From positions 1 to 39,490 of the forward strand of contig NZ_VOGW01000199.1 in the NCBI RefSeq assembly GCF_007896895.1: a stretch of 39,490 nt of DNA, in the 5' to 3' direction. Of the stretch, positions 22,835 to 32,552 are shown in pieces (position 1 is the first letter of the stretch; every line of letters starts with the position of its first letter). A program made the translations under genes and the position numbers. The notes under the pieces were generated by a model, which worked only from the letters and a program-made list of their open reading frames with translations, searched no databases and was not told the DNA's origin. The DNA comes from Streptomyces misionensis (GTDB taxonomy: Bacteria > Actinomycetota > Actinomycetes > Streptomycetales > Streptomycetaceae).

Positions 22835-25030
22835 GTGGCCGGCGACAAGCAGGCGGAGACGACGGCGGTGCCCGCAGAGGCCCGCGACAGGCACGCGCAG
22901 CTGGCGGAGCAGGTCGAGGAGCACCGCTTCCGGTACTACGTGAAGGACGCTCCCGTCATCAGCGACGCGGAGTTCGACCAGCTCCTGAAGTCCCTGGATG
23001 CCCTGGAGGAGCGGTACCCGGAGCTGCGCGGCCCCGACTCGCCCACCCAGAAGGTGGCCGGGTCGTACCAGACGGAGTTCACCGCGGTCGAACACCGCCA
23101 GCGCATGCTCTCCCTCGACAACACCTTCAACGACGAGGAGCTGGCCGCCTGGACCGACCGCATCGCCCGTGAACTCGGCGACCAGGAGTACCACTTCCTG
23201 TGCGAGCTGAAGGTCGACGGCCTCGCGGTCAACCTCACCTACGAGCACGGCCGCCTCACCCGCGCCGCCACCCGCGGCGACGGCCGCACCGGCGAGGACA
23301 TCACGCCCAACGTGCGCACGATCGCGGAGATCCCCGACCGGCTGCGCGGCGACGACGTCCCGGACCTGGTGGAGATCCGCGGCGAGGTCTACTTCCCGAT
23401 GGAGAAGTTCCTCGAACTCAACGAGCGCCTGGTCGCGGCCGGCGACAAGCCCTTCGCCAACCCCCGCAACGCGGCGGCCGGTTCACTGCGCCAGAAGGAC
23501 CCCCGCGTCACCGCCACCCGCCCGCTGCACATGGTGGTGCACGGCATCGGCGCCCTGGAGGGGTTCACGGGGATGACCCGGCTCTCCCAGGCGTACGACC
23601 TGCTGAAGACCTGGGGCATGCCCACCTCCCCGCACAACCGGGTGGTCGACGGCCTCGACGGCGTACGGGAGTTCATCGCCCACTACGGCGAGAACCGCCA
23701 CTCGGTGGAACACGAGATCGACGGCGTCGTCGTCAAGCTGGACGAGCTGCGCCTGCAGGGCCGCCTCGGCTCCACCGCGCGGGCGCCCCGCTGGGCCATC
23801 GCGTACAAGTACGCGCCGGAGGAGGTCAACACCAAGCTCATCGACATCAAGGTGGGCGTCGGCCGTACCGGCCGGGTCACGCCGTACGCCCAGGTCGAGC
23901 CGGTCACGGTGGCGGGCAGCGAGGTGGAGTTCGCCACCCTGCACAACCAGGAGGTCGTCAAGGCCAAGGGCGTCCTGATCGGGGACACGGTCGTCATCCG
24001 CAAGGCGGGCGACGTCATCCCGGAGATCCTCGGCCCGGTGGTCGACCTCAGGGACGGCAGCGAGCGGGAGTTCGTGATGCCGGGCGAGTGCCCCGAGTGC
24101 GGCACCCCGCTGCGGCCCATGAAGGAGGGCGACATCGACCTCCGCTGCCCCAACGCCCGCACTTGCCCCGCCCAGTTGCGCGAGCGGGTCTCCTACCTGG
24201 CGGGCCGCGCGTGCCTGGACATCGAGCACTTCGGCGAGGTGGCCGCCGCCGCGCTCACCCGCCCGCTGGAGCCGGCCGACCCGCCGCTGGTGGACGAGGG
24301 CGACCTGTTCGACCTGACGGTGGAGAAGCTGCTTCCCATCAAGGCCTACGTCCTCGACCCGGACAGCGGTCTGCCCAAGCGCGACCCCAGGACGGGCGAG
24401 GAGAAGGTCGCCACCGTCTTCGCCAACCAGAAGGGCGAGCCGAAGAAGAACACGCTTGCCCTGCTGGAGAACATCGAGGCGGCCAAGACCCGCCCGCTGG
24501 CCCGTTTCCTGAACGGACTGTCCATCCGGCACGTCGGCCCGGTCGCCGCCCAGGCCCTCGCCCGGGAGTTCCGCTCCGTCGACCGAATCGAACAGGCCAC
24601 CGAAGAGGAACTGGCGGCCACCGACGGCGTCGGCCCGATCATCGCCGCGGCGGTCAAGGAGTGGTTCGCGGAGGAGTGGCACCGGGAGATCGTCCGCAAG
24701 TGGAAGGCCGCGGGCGTCCCGCTGGAGGAGCAGGTCAGCGAGGAGGAGGAGGGTCCGCGTCCGCTGGAGGGGCTCACCGTCGTGGTCACCGGCACCCTGG
24801 AGAAGTTCACCCGGGACGGCGCCAAGGAGGCGCTGCAGAGCCGGGGCGCCAAGGTGACCGGCTCGGTCTCCAAGAAGACCTCGTTCGTCGTTGTGGGTGA
24901 CAACCCGGGCTCGAAGTACGACAAGGCCGTGCAAATGAAGGTCCCGGTGCTCGACGAGGACGGATTCGGCGTCCTGTTGGCGCAGGGCCCCGAGGCCGCG
25001 GCCGAAGTGGCGCTTCCGACCGAGGAGTAG
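22835..25030 (+). CDS. ligA: NAD-dependent DNA ligase LigA
   Basis: A 731-residue replicative DNA ligase that seals nicks using NAD. The N-terminal Ia domain contains RFRYYVKDAPVISDAEFD, which binds nicotinamide mononucleotide. The nucleotidyltransferase lysine is Lys126 in CELKVDGLAVNL. DGVVVKLDEL is motif IV, and an OB-fold follows. The zinc finger uses Cys419, Cys422, Cys438 and Cys444. Four helix-hairpin-helix repeats follow, and a BRCT domain occupies residues 642-725. A Lys-rich insertion around residues 505-545, after the zinc finger, accounts for the slightly larger size than E. coli LigA (671). GTG 22835 has GGGAGGA nearby. It is 15 bp after the MetE-like gene. Confidence 0.97.
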   Translation: MAGDKQAETTAVPAEARDRHAQLAEQVEEHRFRYYVKDAPVISDAEFDQLLKSLDALEERYPELRGPDSPTQKVAGSYQTEFTAVEHRQRMLSLDNTFNDEELAAWTDRIARELGDQEYHFLCELKVDGLAVNLTYEHGRLTRAATRGDGRTGEDITPNVRTIAEIPDRLRGDDVPDLVEIRGEVYFPMEKFLELNERLVAAGDKPFANPRNAAAGSLRQKDPRVTATRPLHMVVHGIGALEGFTGMTRLSQAYDLLKTWGMPTSPHNRVVDGLDGVREFIAHYGENRHSVEHEIDGVVVKLDELRLQGRLGSTARAPRWAIAYKYAPEEVNTKLIDIKVGVGRTGRVTPYAQVEPVTVAGSEVEFATLHNQEVVKAKGVLIGDTVVIRKAGDVIPEILGPVVDLRDGSEREFVMPGECPECGTPLRPMKEGDIDLRCPNARTCPAQLRERVSYLAGRACLDIEHFGEVAAAALTRPLEPADPPLVDEGDLFDLTVEKLLPIKAYVLDPDSGLPKRDPRTGEEKVATVFANQKGEPKKNTLALLENIEAAKTRPLARFLNGLSIRHVGPVAAQALAREFRSVDRIEQATEEELAATDGVGPIIAAAVKEWFAEEWHREIVRKWKAAGVPLEEQVSEEEEGPRPLEGLTVVVTGTLEKFTRDGAKEALQSRGAKVTGSVSKKTSFVVVGDNPGSKYDKAVQMKVPVLDEDGFGVLLAQGPEAAAEVALPTEE

Positions 25031-25038
25031 CGGTTGAA

Positions 25039-25078
25039 GGCCACCCGATCGGCGCATACCAGTTGCATACGGGTGGCC
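25039..25078 (+). terminator. Inverted repeat after ligA
   Basis: GGCCACCCG (25039-25047) and CGGGTGGCC (25070-25078) are exact complements with a 22-base loop, starting 9 bp after the ligA stop. There is no T-tract, so it may be a weak or factor-dependent terminator. Confidence 0.5.
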
Positions 25079-25133
25079 CGGGCGCATTCGGGCAACCGCC
25101 GACGACCGGTGCCCGTGGAAGCCCTGCGCGGCC

Positions 25134-25139
25134 TAGTGT
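25134..25139 (+). promoter_or_regulatory. -10 box before the c-di-GMP gene and its upstream ORF
   Basis: TAGTGT fits TANNNT and predicts a start exactly at the G of GTG 25146, which opens a 43-codon ORF. If it is the promoter of the GGDEF-EAL gene, the leader to ATG 25289 would be about 143 nt. Confidence 0.45.
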
Positions 25140-25145
25140 TGAGAT

Positions 25146-25277
25146 GTGCACCTGCCGAGCCCGGCGGCGGCCGGGGCATTCCCCTGCCGCGCCGTGGGCG
25201 CGGCGGGGGTTCTTCAGCGTGAAGCCGCCGATGGTGTCGGACACCGGGCCGCGTGGCGTGGGCACCGCCGGCTGTGA
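25146..25277 (+). CDS. Possible leaderless upstream ORF (43 codons)
   Basis: The frame opens with GTG at the predicted +1 of the TAGTGT promoter and runs to a TGA at 25275-25277, 11 bp before the c-di-GMP gene start. The predicted peptide is Ala/Arg/His/Gly-rich with one Cys and no recognisable motif. It would be read by the leaderless route. Its stop overlaps the GAGAGGGAC ribosome-binding site of the next gene, so its translation could affect that gene's expression. Codon use cannot distinguish a real gene from chance here, so this is a low-confidence call. Confidence 0.35.
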   Translation: MHLPSPAAAGAFPCRAVGAAGVLQREAADGVGHRAAWRGHRRL

Positions 25278-25288
25278 GAGGGACGGGA

Positions 25289-27520
25289 ATGGAACCGACC
25301 GAGAGCGTCGCCCCGGACTCACGGCTGCGCCTGCGCCGCCGCGCCGTCGCCTGGCGGGAGATCCTGCGCCCGGGCGGGGGCCGCAACCGCCCCGGCGTCC
25401 GTCCGGCCGCGGCCGGTGCCGTCCAGCCGCCCCTGCGTCCGCCGCTGGCCATCGAGCCCGTCCCCGGCCTCGGCGCCGGCCAGGAGCCCGGACGCCGGCT
25501 GCCCCGGCCCGCGCTGCCCGCCGCCGTGGTCGCCGCCGCGGCCGTCGTGCTGGGCACCGGCTTCTACGGCGCCTTCAGCGGCCGGCACGCCCTCTTCCCG
25601 TCCGGCACCGCCGGCTGGTCGCTGGCCCTGCTCACCGGGATCATCGTCGGCCACCTCGTGATGCTGGGCCGCGCCCGCTGGTGGGGCGGCACCGGCTCGG
25701 GCGCCGCCCTCACCCTCGCCGTACTGCTGCTCTTCGGCTGGGTCAGCGCCGGCATGATCAGCCTCACCGTCGTCGTCCTGGTCGGCATAGCCCGCCGGCA
25801 GCGTCGGGGGCAGGGCGTGCTGCACGGCGCGGCGGACCTGCTCGGCATCGCCGCCGGCGCCCTGCTGCTCGGCGCGTTCGGCCGGTTCCCCAGCGTCGAG
25901 GCGCCCTGGCGCACGCACAACTGGAGCGTCGCCACCGCGCCCGAGATCGCCCTGGTCGCCGTCGCCTATCTGGCGGTCAGCCGGGGCCTGCTGTGGTACC
26001 TGAATGCCCCGCGTGACGGCGCACTGCCGGCCATCGCGCGTCCCGCGCTGGTCAGACAGGGCCTGGTGGCGGTGGCGTTACTCGGCATCGCGCCGCTGCT
26101 GTGCGTGGTCGCCGACGCCCAGCCGATCCTGCTGCCGCTGTTCGCGATCCCGCTGATCGCCCTCGACTCCGCGCTGTGGATGGCCCGCGCGCGGGCCGAG
26201 GAGCAGCTGCGCGACCCGCTGACCGGGCTGCCCAACCGGCAGTGGCTCCAGGAGCGGATCTGGACCGCGCTGGACGAGGCCGACCGCATCGGGGCGCGCT
26301 CCGCACTCATGCTGATCGACCTCGACCGCTTCCGGTCGGTCAATGACACCCTCGGCCATCTCGCCGGTGACCGGCTGCTGTTGCAGATCGCCGAGCGGCT
26401 GCGGCTCGCCCTGCCTCGCGGCGCCGAGGCGGCCCGGCTCGGCGGGGACGAGTTCGCCGTCTTACTGCCCGTCGCGGACTCCACGACATCGGCGATGCGC
26501 GTCGCCCGCGGCCTGGTCACCGCGCTCAGCTCCCCGCTCGACCTCGACGGCCTCACCCTCGTCCTGGAGGCCAGCGCCGGGGTCGCCGTCTTCCCGGACC
26601 ACGCCATGGACGCGGAGGGGCTGCTGCGGCGGGCCGACGTGGCCATGTACCAGGCGAAGCGGGACCGTACGGGGGTCGAGGTCTACGAGTCCAAGCGGGA
26701 CTCCAACACCCCCGACCGGCTCGGCCTCCTCGGCGATCTGCGCCGGGCGCTGGACGCGCACGAGGTGCAGCTGCACTACCAGCCCAAGGTCCGCTTCGAC
26801 GGCCAGGTCGCGGGCCTGGAGGCGCTGGTGCGCTGGGTGCATCCGGAGCGCGGGAAGGTGCCGCCGGACGAGTTCATCGCGATCGCCGAGTCGTCCGGGC
26901 TGATGCCCCACCTCACCGAGTACGTGCTGGAGACCGCCCTGGCCCAGGTCGCCCGCTGGCGGGCGCAGGGGCTGCGGGTGCCGGTCGCGGTCAACGTCTC
27001 CCCGCGCGACGTCCACACCCCCGGCTTCGCCGGCTCGGTCGCCGCGCGGCTGGCGCGGCACGGGGTCCCGGCGGGCGCGCTGCAACTGGAGATCACCGAG
27101 CACGTCCTGCTGGAGGACCCGCAGCGGGCCGCGGACACGCTCGCGGGGCTGACCGGGCACGGCGTGAAGATGTCCCTGGACGACTTCGGCACCGGGTACT
27201 CCTCGCTGGTGCATCTGCGCCGGCTGCCGGTCAGCGAGCTGAAGATCGACCGCTCCTTCGTGGCCCGGCTGGCCGTGGACACCGAGGACGCGGAGATCGT
27301 GCGCTGCACCGTCGACCTCGCCCACTCCCTGGGCCTGCTCGTCGTCGCCGAGGGCGTGGAGGACGACGAGACCTGGGAACGGCTGCGCGACCTCGGCTGT
27401 GACGCGGTCCAGGGCTGGCTGGTCGCGGCGGCGATGCCGGCGGACGAGACGACGGCGTGGCTCCGGGCGCGGGAAGCGAGCGCGTGCGGAGCCTCGGCAC
27501 TCCCGCCGGCCCGCCCCTGA
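25289..27520 (+). CDS. rmdB: Membrane GGDEF-EAL cyclic-di-GMP protein (RmdB-like)
   Basis: A 743-residue protein. ATG 25289 (MEPTESVAPDSRLRLRR) with a GAGAGGGAC site nearby is better than the open frame above it. Residues about 1-85 are Pro/Arg-rich and cytoplasmic. About six or seven membrane helices follow up to residue 300. The GGDEF domain starts DPLTGLPNRQW and has an intact GGDEF at 385-389. The EAL domain has intact Glu511-Ala512-Leu513, DDFGTGYSSL, LKIDRSF and the catalytic acidic residues in the usual places. Both active sites look complete. In S. coelicolor the phosphodiesterase RmdB (SCO5495) controls colony morphology and development and has this architecture and position. It lies downstream of ligA, with which it is not overlapping. 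Confidence 0.88.
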   Translation: MEPTESVAPDSRLRLRRRAVAWREILRPGGGRNRPGVRPAAAGAVQPPLRPPLAIEPVPGLGAGQEPGRRLPRPALPAAVVAAAAVVLGTGFYGAFSGRHALFPSGTAGWSLALLTGIIVGHLVMLGRARWWGGTGSGAALTLAVLLLFGWVSAGMISLTVVVLVGIARRQRRGQGVLHGAADLLGIAAGALLLGAFGRFPSVEAPWRTHNWSVATAPEIALVAVAYLAVSRGLLWYLNAPRDGALPAIARPALVRQGLVAVALLGIAPLLCVVADAQPILLPLFAIPLIALDSALWMARARAEEQLRDPLTGLPNRQWLQERIWTALDEADRIGARSALMLIDLDRFRSVNDTLGHLAGDRLLLQIAERLRLALPRGAEAARLGGDEFAVLLPVADSTTSAMRVARGLVTALSSPLDLDGLTLVLEASAGVAVFPDHAMDAEGLLRRADVAMYQAKRDRTGVEVYESKRDSNTPDRLGLLGDLRRALDAHEVQLHYQPKVRFDGQVAGLEALVRWVHPERGKVPPDEFIAIAESSGLMPHLTEYVLETALAQVARWRAQGLRVPVAVNVSPRDVHTPGFAGSVAARLARHGVPAGALQLEITEHVLLEDPQRAADTLAGLTGHGVKMSLDDFGTGYSSLVHLRRLPVSELKIDRSFVARLAVDTEDAEIVRCTVDLAHSLGLLVVAEGVEDDETWERLRDLGCDAVQGWLVAAAMPADETTAWLRAREASACGASALPPARP

Positions 27521-27534
27521 CGGCCGGCCCGGTT

Positions 27535-27562
27535 CCCGGCCCGGGGCAGGCCTCGGGCCGGG
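27535..27562. terminator. Hairpin between the convergent rmdB and TetR genes
   Basis: CCCGGCCCG (27535-27543) and CGGGCCGGG (27554-27562) are exact 9-bp complements around a 10-base loop, in the 76-bp convergent gap. A GC-only stem without T-tract could act as a bidirectional terminator. Confidence 0.5.
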
Positions 27563-27596
27563 CGCGGTCCGCCGCGCGGTTCCCCGTGTCCCTCCG

Positions 27597-28184
27597 CTAC
27601 TCGTCCCCCGCCTTCGCGAAGCGGTCCACCAGAAGGCGCAGGCGCCGGGCGTGGGCCGGTTCCGGCAGGCGGCCGCTGCGCATGAGTGTCGCCAGGCCGT
27701 GCAGCGCGGCCCAGAAGGTCTCCGCCACCAGGCCGGGTTCCTCCTCGGGCGCCGTGACCGGTGTCACGACCGCCAGCAGTTGGCCGAAGGCCTCCTGGAG
27801 GGCCGCCGGGGCCTCCGGGGTCGCGAACGGCAGGTCGACCAGGTGGGTGAACATCGCGTCGTAGAGGGCGGGCCGGCGGCGGGCGAAGGACGTGTACGTC
27901 TCCGCCACCGCCGCCAGTGCGGCCCGCGTGCCCGGCGCCGCCTCCCGCGCCCGGCGCATCTCCACCGCCAGCTCCGCGCAGCCCTCCACCGCGACCGCCG
28001 CCATGATCGCGCCCTTGCCCTTGAAATGGCTGTAGAGGACCGGCTGGCTGTACTCGATCTCGGCGGCCAGCCGGCGTGTGGTCACCGCGTCCCAGCCCTC
28101 CGCCTCGGCCAGTTCCCGGGCCGCCGTCACGATCAGCCGCCTGCGCTCCGCTCGTTCGCGCTCCCGGCGCGTCTGGATCGTCAT
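27597..28184 (-). CDS. TetR-family repressor (controls DUF4267 gene)
   Basis: A 195-residue minus-strand regulator. The N-terminal HTH is RRRLIVTAARELAEAEGWDAVTTRRLAAEIEYSQPVLYSHFKGKGAIMAAV, typical of TetR proteins. The C-terminal half, with YTSFARRRPALYDAMFTHLVDLPF and LVAETFWAALHGLATLMRSGRL, is the TetR_C_33-like ligand domain. ATG 28184 (MTIQTRRERERAERRR) is chosen over the in-frame 28211, since the latter would include the operator; TAGAAT (28197 to 28192) then lies 12-13 bp upstream and would make the mRNA leaderless. It is divergent from the DUF4267 gene, and two matching palindromes lie between them, so it most likely represses itself and that gene. Confidence 0.9.
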   Translation of the reverse strand: MTIQTRRERERAERRRLIVTAARELAEAEGWDAVTTRRLAAEIEYSQPVLYSHFKGKGAIMAAVAVEGCAELAVEMRRAREAAPGTRAALAAVAETYTSFARRRPALYDAMFTHLVDLPFATPEAPAALQEAFGQLLAVVTPVTAPEEEPGLVAETFWAALHGLATLMRSGRLPEPAHARRLRLLVDRFAKAGDE

Positions 28185-28194
28185 GCCCGTGATT

Positions 28195-28258
28195 CTAGCA
28201 ACGCTAGCCATTCTGTCGTCGCTCTGTTAGCGTCACTCTCATTCCTAGCGTTGCTAGC
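28195..28258. promoter_or_regulatory. Paired TetR operators TAGC-N3-GCTA
   Basis: The first site, TAGCAACGCTA at 28196-28206, overlaps the -10 of the TetR gene. The second, TAGCGTTGCTA at 28246-28256, is its exact reverse complement and overlaps a TAGCGT -10 (28246-28251) for the DUF4267 gene. A half-site TTAGCG lies between them. Each gene thus has its own operator on its -10 box, a simple symmetrical repression layout. Confidence 0.72.
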
Positions 28259-28270
28259 AAAGGGGGAGTC

Positions 28271-28642
28271 GTGACCGTCACCGCCTACACCCTGGCCGTG
28301 CTGCTCGATCTGTTCTGCCTGTTCCTCGGCTACCGCTTCTGGTTCCGGCCCGGCCCCGCCGCCGCCGGCTACGGCGTCCCGGCCGATCCCGGGGGAGACG
28401 CCGGCGCCTACCTCTCCGTCAAGGGCCTCAGGGACGGCACCTTCGGCGTGGTGGGCCTGCTCCTGCTCGCCTTCGCCGGGGCGCGGGCCGAGGCCTGGTT
28501 CATGGTCGGCGTGGCCCTCGTCCCGCTCCTGGACACCCGGATAGTCCTGCGCCACGGCGGCCCGAAGGCCGTCGCGTTCGGCGTCCACCTCGCCACCGCC
28601 GTCGTCGTCCTGGTCGCCGCCGCGCTGCTCTTCGCGGCCTGA
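28271..28642 (+). CDS. DUF4267-domain membrane protein
   Basis: A 123-residue membrane protein from GTG 28271, with GGGGGAG just upstream. It has four hydrophobic segments: TVTAYTLAVLLDLFCLFLGYRF, GTFGVVGLLLLAFAGARA, AWFMVGVALVPLLDTRIVLRH, and AFGVHLATAVVVLVAAALLF. The segment GYRFWFRPGPAAAGYGVP and YLSVKGLRDGTFG are characteristic of DUF4267. The function is unknown. It is divergent from the TetR gene, and its promoter is covered by the second operator, so it is probably derepressed by the regulator's ligand. Confidence 0.87.
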   Translation: MTVTAYTLAVLLDLFCLFLGYRFWFRPGPAAAGYGVPADPGGDAGAYLSVKGLRDGTFGVVGLLLLAFAGARAEAWFMVGVALVPLLDTRIVLRHGGPKAVAFGVHLATAVVVLVAAALLFAA

Positions 28643-28726
28643 CCGGACCCCCGGGCGCGTCGCGGCCGGCACCGTTCGGCGGGCGTGCCCGGGGAAACCG
28701 TTTCACGGCCACCCCGCCCGGCCCCA

Positions 28727-28732
28727 TAGGAT
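28727..28732 (+). promoter_or_regulatory. Candidate -10 of the gatCAB operon
   Basis: TAGGAT is followed by about 40 bp to ATG 28773. A TTTCAC (28701-28706) lies 20 bp upstream as a poor -35. It gives an ordinary leader of about 34 nt with an AGAGGA ribosome-binding site. Confidence 0.35.
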
Positions 28733-28772
28733 TGGCCCCAAACCACACACACTCACCCCAGAGGATCGCTGC

Positions 28773-29069
28773 ATGCCTGGCATCACGCGCGAGGAGGTCG
28801 CCCACCTCGCCCGGCTGGCGCGTCTGGAGCTGAAGCCCGAAGAGCTCGACCACTTCGCGGGACAGCTGGACGACATCATCGGCGCGGTCGCCCGCGTCAG
28901 CGAGGTCGCCGACCAAGACGTACCGCCGACCTCGCACCCGCTCCCGCTGACGAACGTCATGCGGGCGGACGAGGTCCGTCCCTCGCTCACCCCCGAGCAG
29001 GCGCTCTCCGGCGCCCCCGCCCAGGAGCAGCAGCGTTTCAAGGTGCCGCAGATCCTGGGGGAGGAGTGA
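28773..29069 (+). CDS. gatC: Asp/Glu-tRNA amidotransferase subunit GatC
   Basis: A 98-residue small subunit that wraps GatA and GatB and stabilises the complex. MPGITREEVAHLARLARLELKPEEL and HFAGQLDDIIGAVARVSEV form the two helices typical of GatC. The C-terminal part has TNVMRADEVRPSLTPEQALSGAP, with the conserved RADE segment. An AGAGGA site lies about 8 nt before the ATG. GatCAB converts Glu-tRNA(Gln) and Asp-tRNA(Asn) into the amide forms in organisms without the matching synthetases. It is the first gene of the operon and its stop is adjacent to or overlapping the start of gatA. Confidence 0.96.
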   Translation: MPGITREEVAHLARLARLELKPEELDHFAGQLDDIIGAVARVSEVADQDVPPTSHPLPLTNVMRADEVRPSLTPEQALSGAPAQEQQRFKVPQILGEE

Positions 29070-29074
29070 CCGTC

Positions 29075-30567
<1,493 letters not shown>

Positions 30568-30571
<4 letters not shown>

Positions 30572-30807
30572 GCAAGCTGTCCAAGGCCAAGGACTTCAAG
30601 AAGTCCAAGTCCGGTACGTACCTGTCCATGGCCACCACCGCGTTCGGCGCGATCGGTGTCACCAAGCAGATCAAGAAGGCCCGCGCCGAGCACGACACGC
30701 TGCGGCTGATCGACGCCACGGTCTCCGCCGTCGCGATCGCGACCGGCCTCGCGATCCTCTACCGCGAGCTGAAGCGGCTGGGCGACGACGACGTCCTGCT
30801 GGGCTGA
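30568..30807 (+). CDS. Small conserved membrane protein between gatA and gatB
   Basis: A 79-residue protein starting at GTG 30568, overlapping the gatA stop by 4 bp (GTGA), so it is translationally coupled to gatA. The N terminus is strongly basic (MSKLSKAKDFKKSKSG). Two hydrophobic stretches follow: TYLSMATTAFGAIGV and LIDATVSAVAIATGLAILY. The protein ends RELKRLGDDDVLLG. It looks like a small membrane protein with its N terminus and linker in the cytoplasm. I recall a similar ORF between gatA and gatB in other streptomycetes. The function is unknown; position suggests it is expressed in step with the amidotransferase. Confidence 0.78.
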
Positions 30808-30823
30808 GAGGGAAGTTTTCACC

Positions 30824-32338
30824 GTGACCACCACGACCGACCTGGTGTCGTACGAGGACGCGCTGGCGTCGTACGACCCCGTCATGGGCCTCGAGGTCCA
30901 TGTCGAACTCGGCACCAAGACCAAGATGTTCTGCGGGTGCTCCACGGAGCTGGGCGCCGAGCCCAACTCGCAGACCTGCCCCGTCTGCCTCGGCCTGCCC
31001 GGCGCGCTCCCGGTCGTCAACGCGACCGGCGTCGAGTCGGCCGTCAAGATCGGCCTCGCGCTGAACTGCTCGATCGCCGAATGGTGCCGCTTCGCCCGGA
31101 AGAACTACTTCTATCCGGACATGCCGAAGAACTTCCAGACCTCCCAGTACGACGAGCCGATCGCCTTCGACGGCTACCTCGACGTGCAGCTGGAGGACGG
31201 CGAGACCTTCCGCGTGGAGATCGAGCGCGCCCACATGGAGGAGGACACCGGCAAGTCGACGCACGTCGGCGGCGCCACCGGCCGTATCCACGGCGCGTCC
31301 CACTCCCTGCTGGACTACAACCGCGCCGGCATCCCGCTCATCGAGATCGTCACCAAGCCGATCGTCGGCGCCGGCGAGCGCGCCCCCGAGGTCGCCAAGG
31401 CGTACGTCCGCGAGCTGCGCGAGGTCATCCGTGCCCTCGGCGTCTCCGAGGCCCGCATGGAGATGGGCCAGATGCGCTGCGACGTGAACCTGTCGCTGAT
31501 GCCCAAGGGCGCCGACAAGTTCGGCACGCGCTCGGAGACGAAGAACGTCAACTCGCTGCGCTCGGTGGAGCGCGCGGCCCGCTTCGAGATCATGCGGCAC
31601 GCGGCCGTGCTGTCCTCCGGCGGCACCATCGTCCAGGAGACCCGCCACTTCCACGAGGACACCGGGTCCACGACCTCGGGCCGCGTGAAGGAGGAGGCCG
31701 AGGACTACCGGTACTTCCCGGAGCCCGACCTGGTGCCCGTCGCGCCCTCGCGCGAGTGGGTCGAGCAGATCCGCGCGGCGCTGCCCGAACTGCCGCTGGC
31801 CCGCCGTACCCGGCTGCTCGCCGAGTGGGGCATCTCCGCCACCGACATGCAGGCGATCCTCAACGCCGGCGCGCTGGACCCGATCGTCGCCACCATCGAG
31901 GCCGGTGCCGACGCGGCGTCCGCCCGCAAGTGGTGGATGGGCGAACTGGCGCGCAGCGCCAACGAGTCCGGCACGGCGCTGGACGAGCTGGCGATCACCC
32001 CGCAGCAGGTGGCCCGGGTCGCCGAGCTGGTCGCGAAGGGCGATCTGAACGACAAGCTGGCCCGCCAGGTCATCGAGGGCGTCCTCGCGGGCGAGGGCAC
32101 CCCGGACGAGGTCGTCGACAAGCGCGGTCTGAAGGTCGTCTCCGACGACTCGGCCCTCGGCACCGCCGTGGACGAGGCCATCGCCGGCAACCCCGGCGTC
32201 GCGGACAAGATCCGCGGCGGCAAGGTGGCCGCGGCCGGCGCCCTGGTCGGCGCGGTCATGAAGGCCACCCGCGGCCAGGCCGACGCGGCCCGCGTCAAGG
32301 AGCTGATCCTGGAGAAGCTCGGCGTCAGCGAGGGCTGA
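30824..32338 (+). CDS. gatB: Asp/Glu-tRNA amidotransferase subunit GatB
   Basis: A 504-residue kinase/transamidase subunit. It phosphorylates the mischarged glutamyl or aspartyl group with ATP, then transfers ammonia from GatA. PVMGLEVHVELGTKTKMFCGC starts the cradle domain. The zinc ligands are Cys37, Cys39, Cys52 and Cys55 (QTCPVCLGLPG). RKNYFYPDMPKNFQTSQYDEP and RAHMEEDTGKSTH are active-site signatures. LLDYNRAGIPLIEIVTKP follows. The C-terminal YqeY-like tail domain recognises tRNA. GTG 30824 has a GAGAGGGAAG site nearby. It is separated from the small membrane protein by 16 bp and is followed by a strong terminator. Confidence 0.97.
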   Translation: MTTTTDLVSYEDALASYDPVMGLEVHVELGTKTKMFCGCSTELGAEPNSQTCPVCLGLPGALPVVNATGVESAVKIGLALNCSIAEWCRFARKNYFYPDMPKNFQTSQYDEPIAFDGYLDVQLEDGETFRVEIERAHMEEDTGKSTHVGGATGRIHGASHSLLDYNRAGIPLIEIVTKPIVGAGERAPEVAKAYVRELREVIRALGVSEARMEMGQMRCDVNLSLMPKGADKFGTRSETKNVNSLRSVERAARFEIMRHAAVLSSGGTIVQETRHFHEDTGSTTSGRVKEEAEDYRYFPEPDLVPVAPSREWVEQIRAALPELPLARRTRLLAEWGISATDMQAILNAGALDPIVATIEAGADAASARKWWMGELARSANESGTALDELAITPQQVARVAELVAKGDLNDKLARQVIEGVLAGEGTPDEVVDKRGLKVVSDDSALGTAVDEAIAGNPGVADKIRGGKVAAAGALVGAVMKATRGQADAARVKELILEKLGVSEG

Positions 32339-32351
32339 GCCACCGTCCGAC

Positions 32352-32391
32352 CCGAGGGGGGACGTGCCGTGTCCGGCGCGTCCCCCCTCGG
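32352..32391 (+). terminator. Strong terminator hairpin after gatB
   Basis: The outer arms CCGAGGGGGGACG (32352-32364) and CGTCCCCCCTCGG (32379-32391) pair perfectly over 13 bp. An inner stem GCCG/CGGC (32366-32369 and 32374-32377) closes on a 4-base loop. It starts 13 bp after the gatB stop. No T-tract follows, as is common in streptomycetes. Confidence 0.85.
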
Positions 32392-32552
32392 CATTCCACC
32401 CGACTGCTGTGAATAAGCCCACGAACACAGCAAATGATCTCTTCTGCCTGTAAGAGTGGCAAGCGATTGCTCATACGTTCTTTGCGGGCCGTTCGGTTCA
32501 TGGACGACTGTTCCCGGTCAAAGATCCCCACATCCTCCCTGGGAGCACGTCC

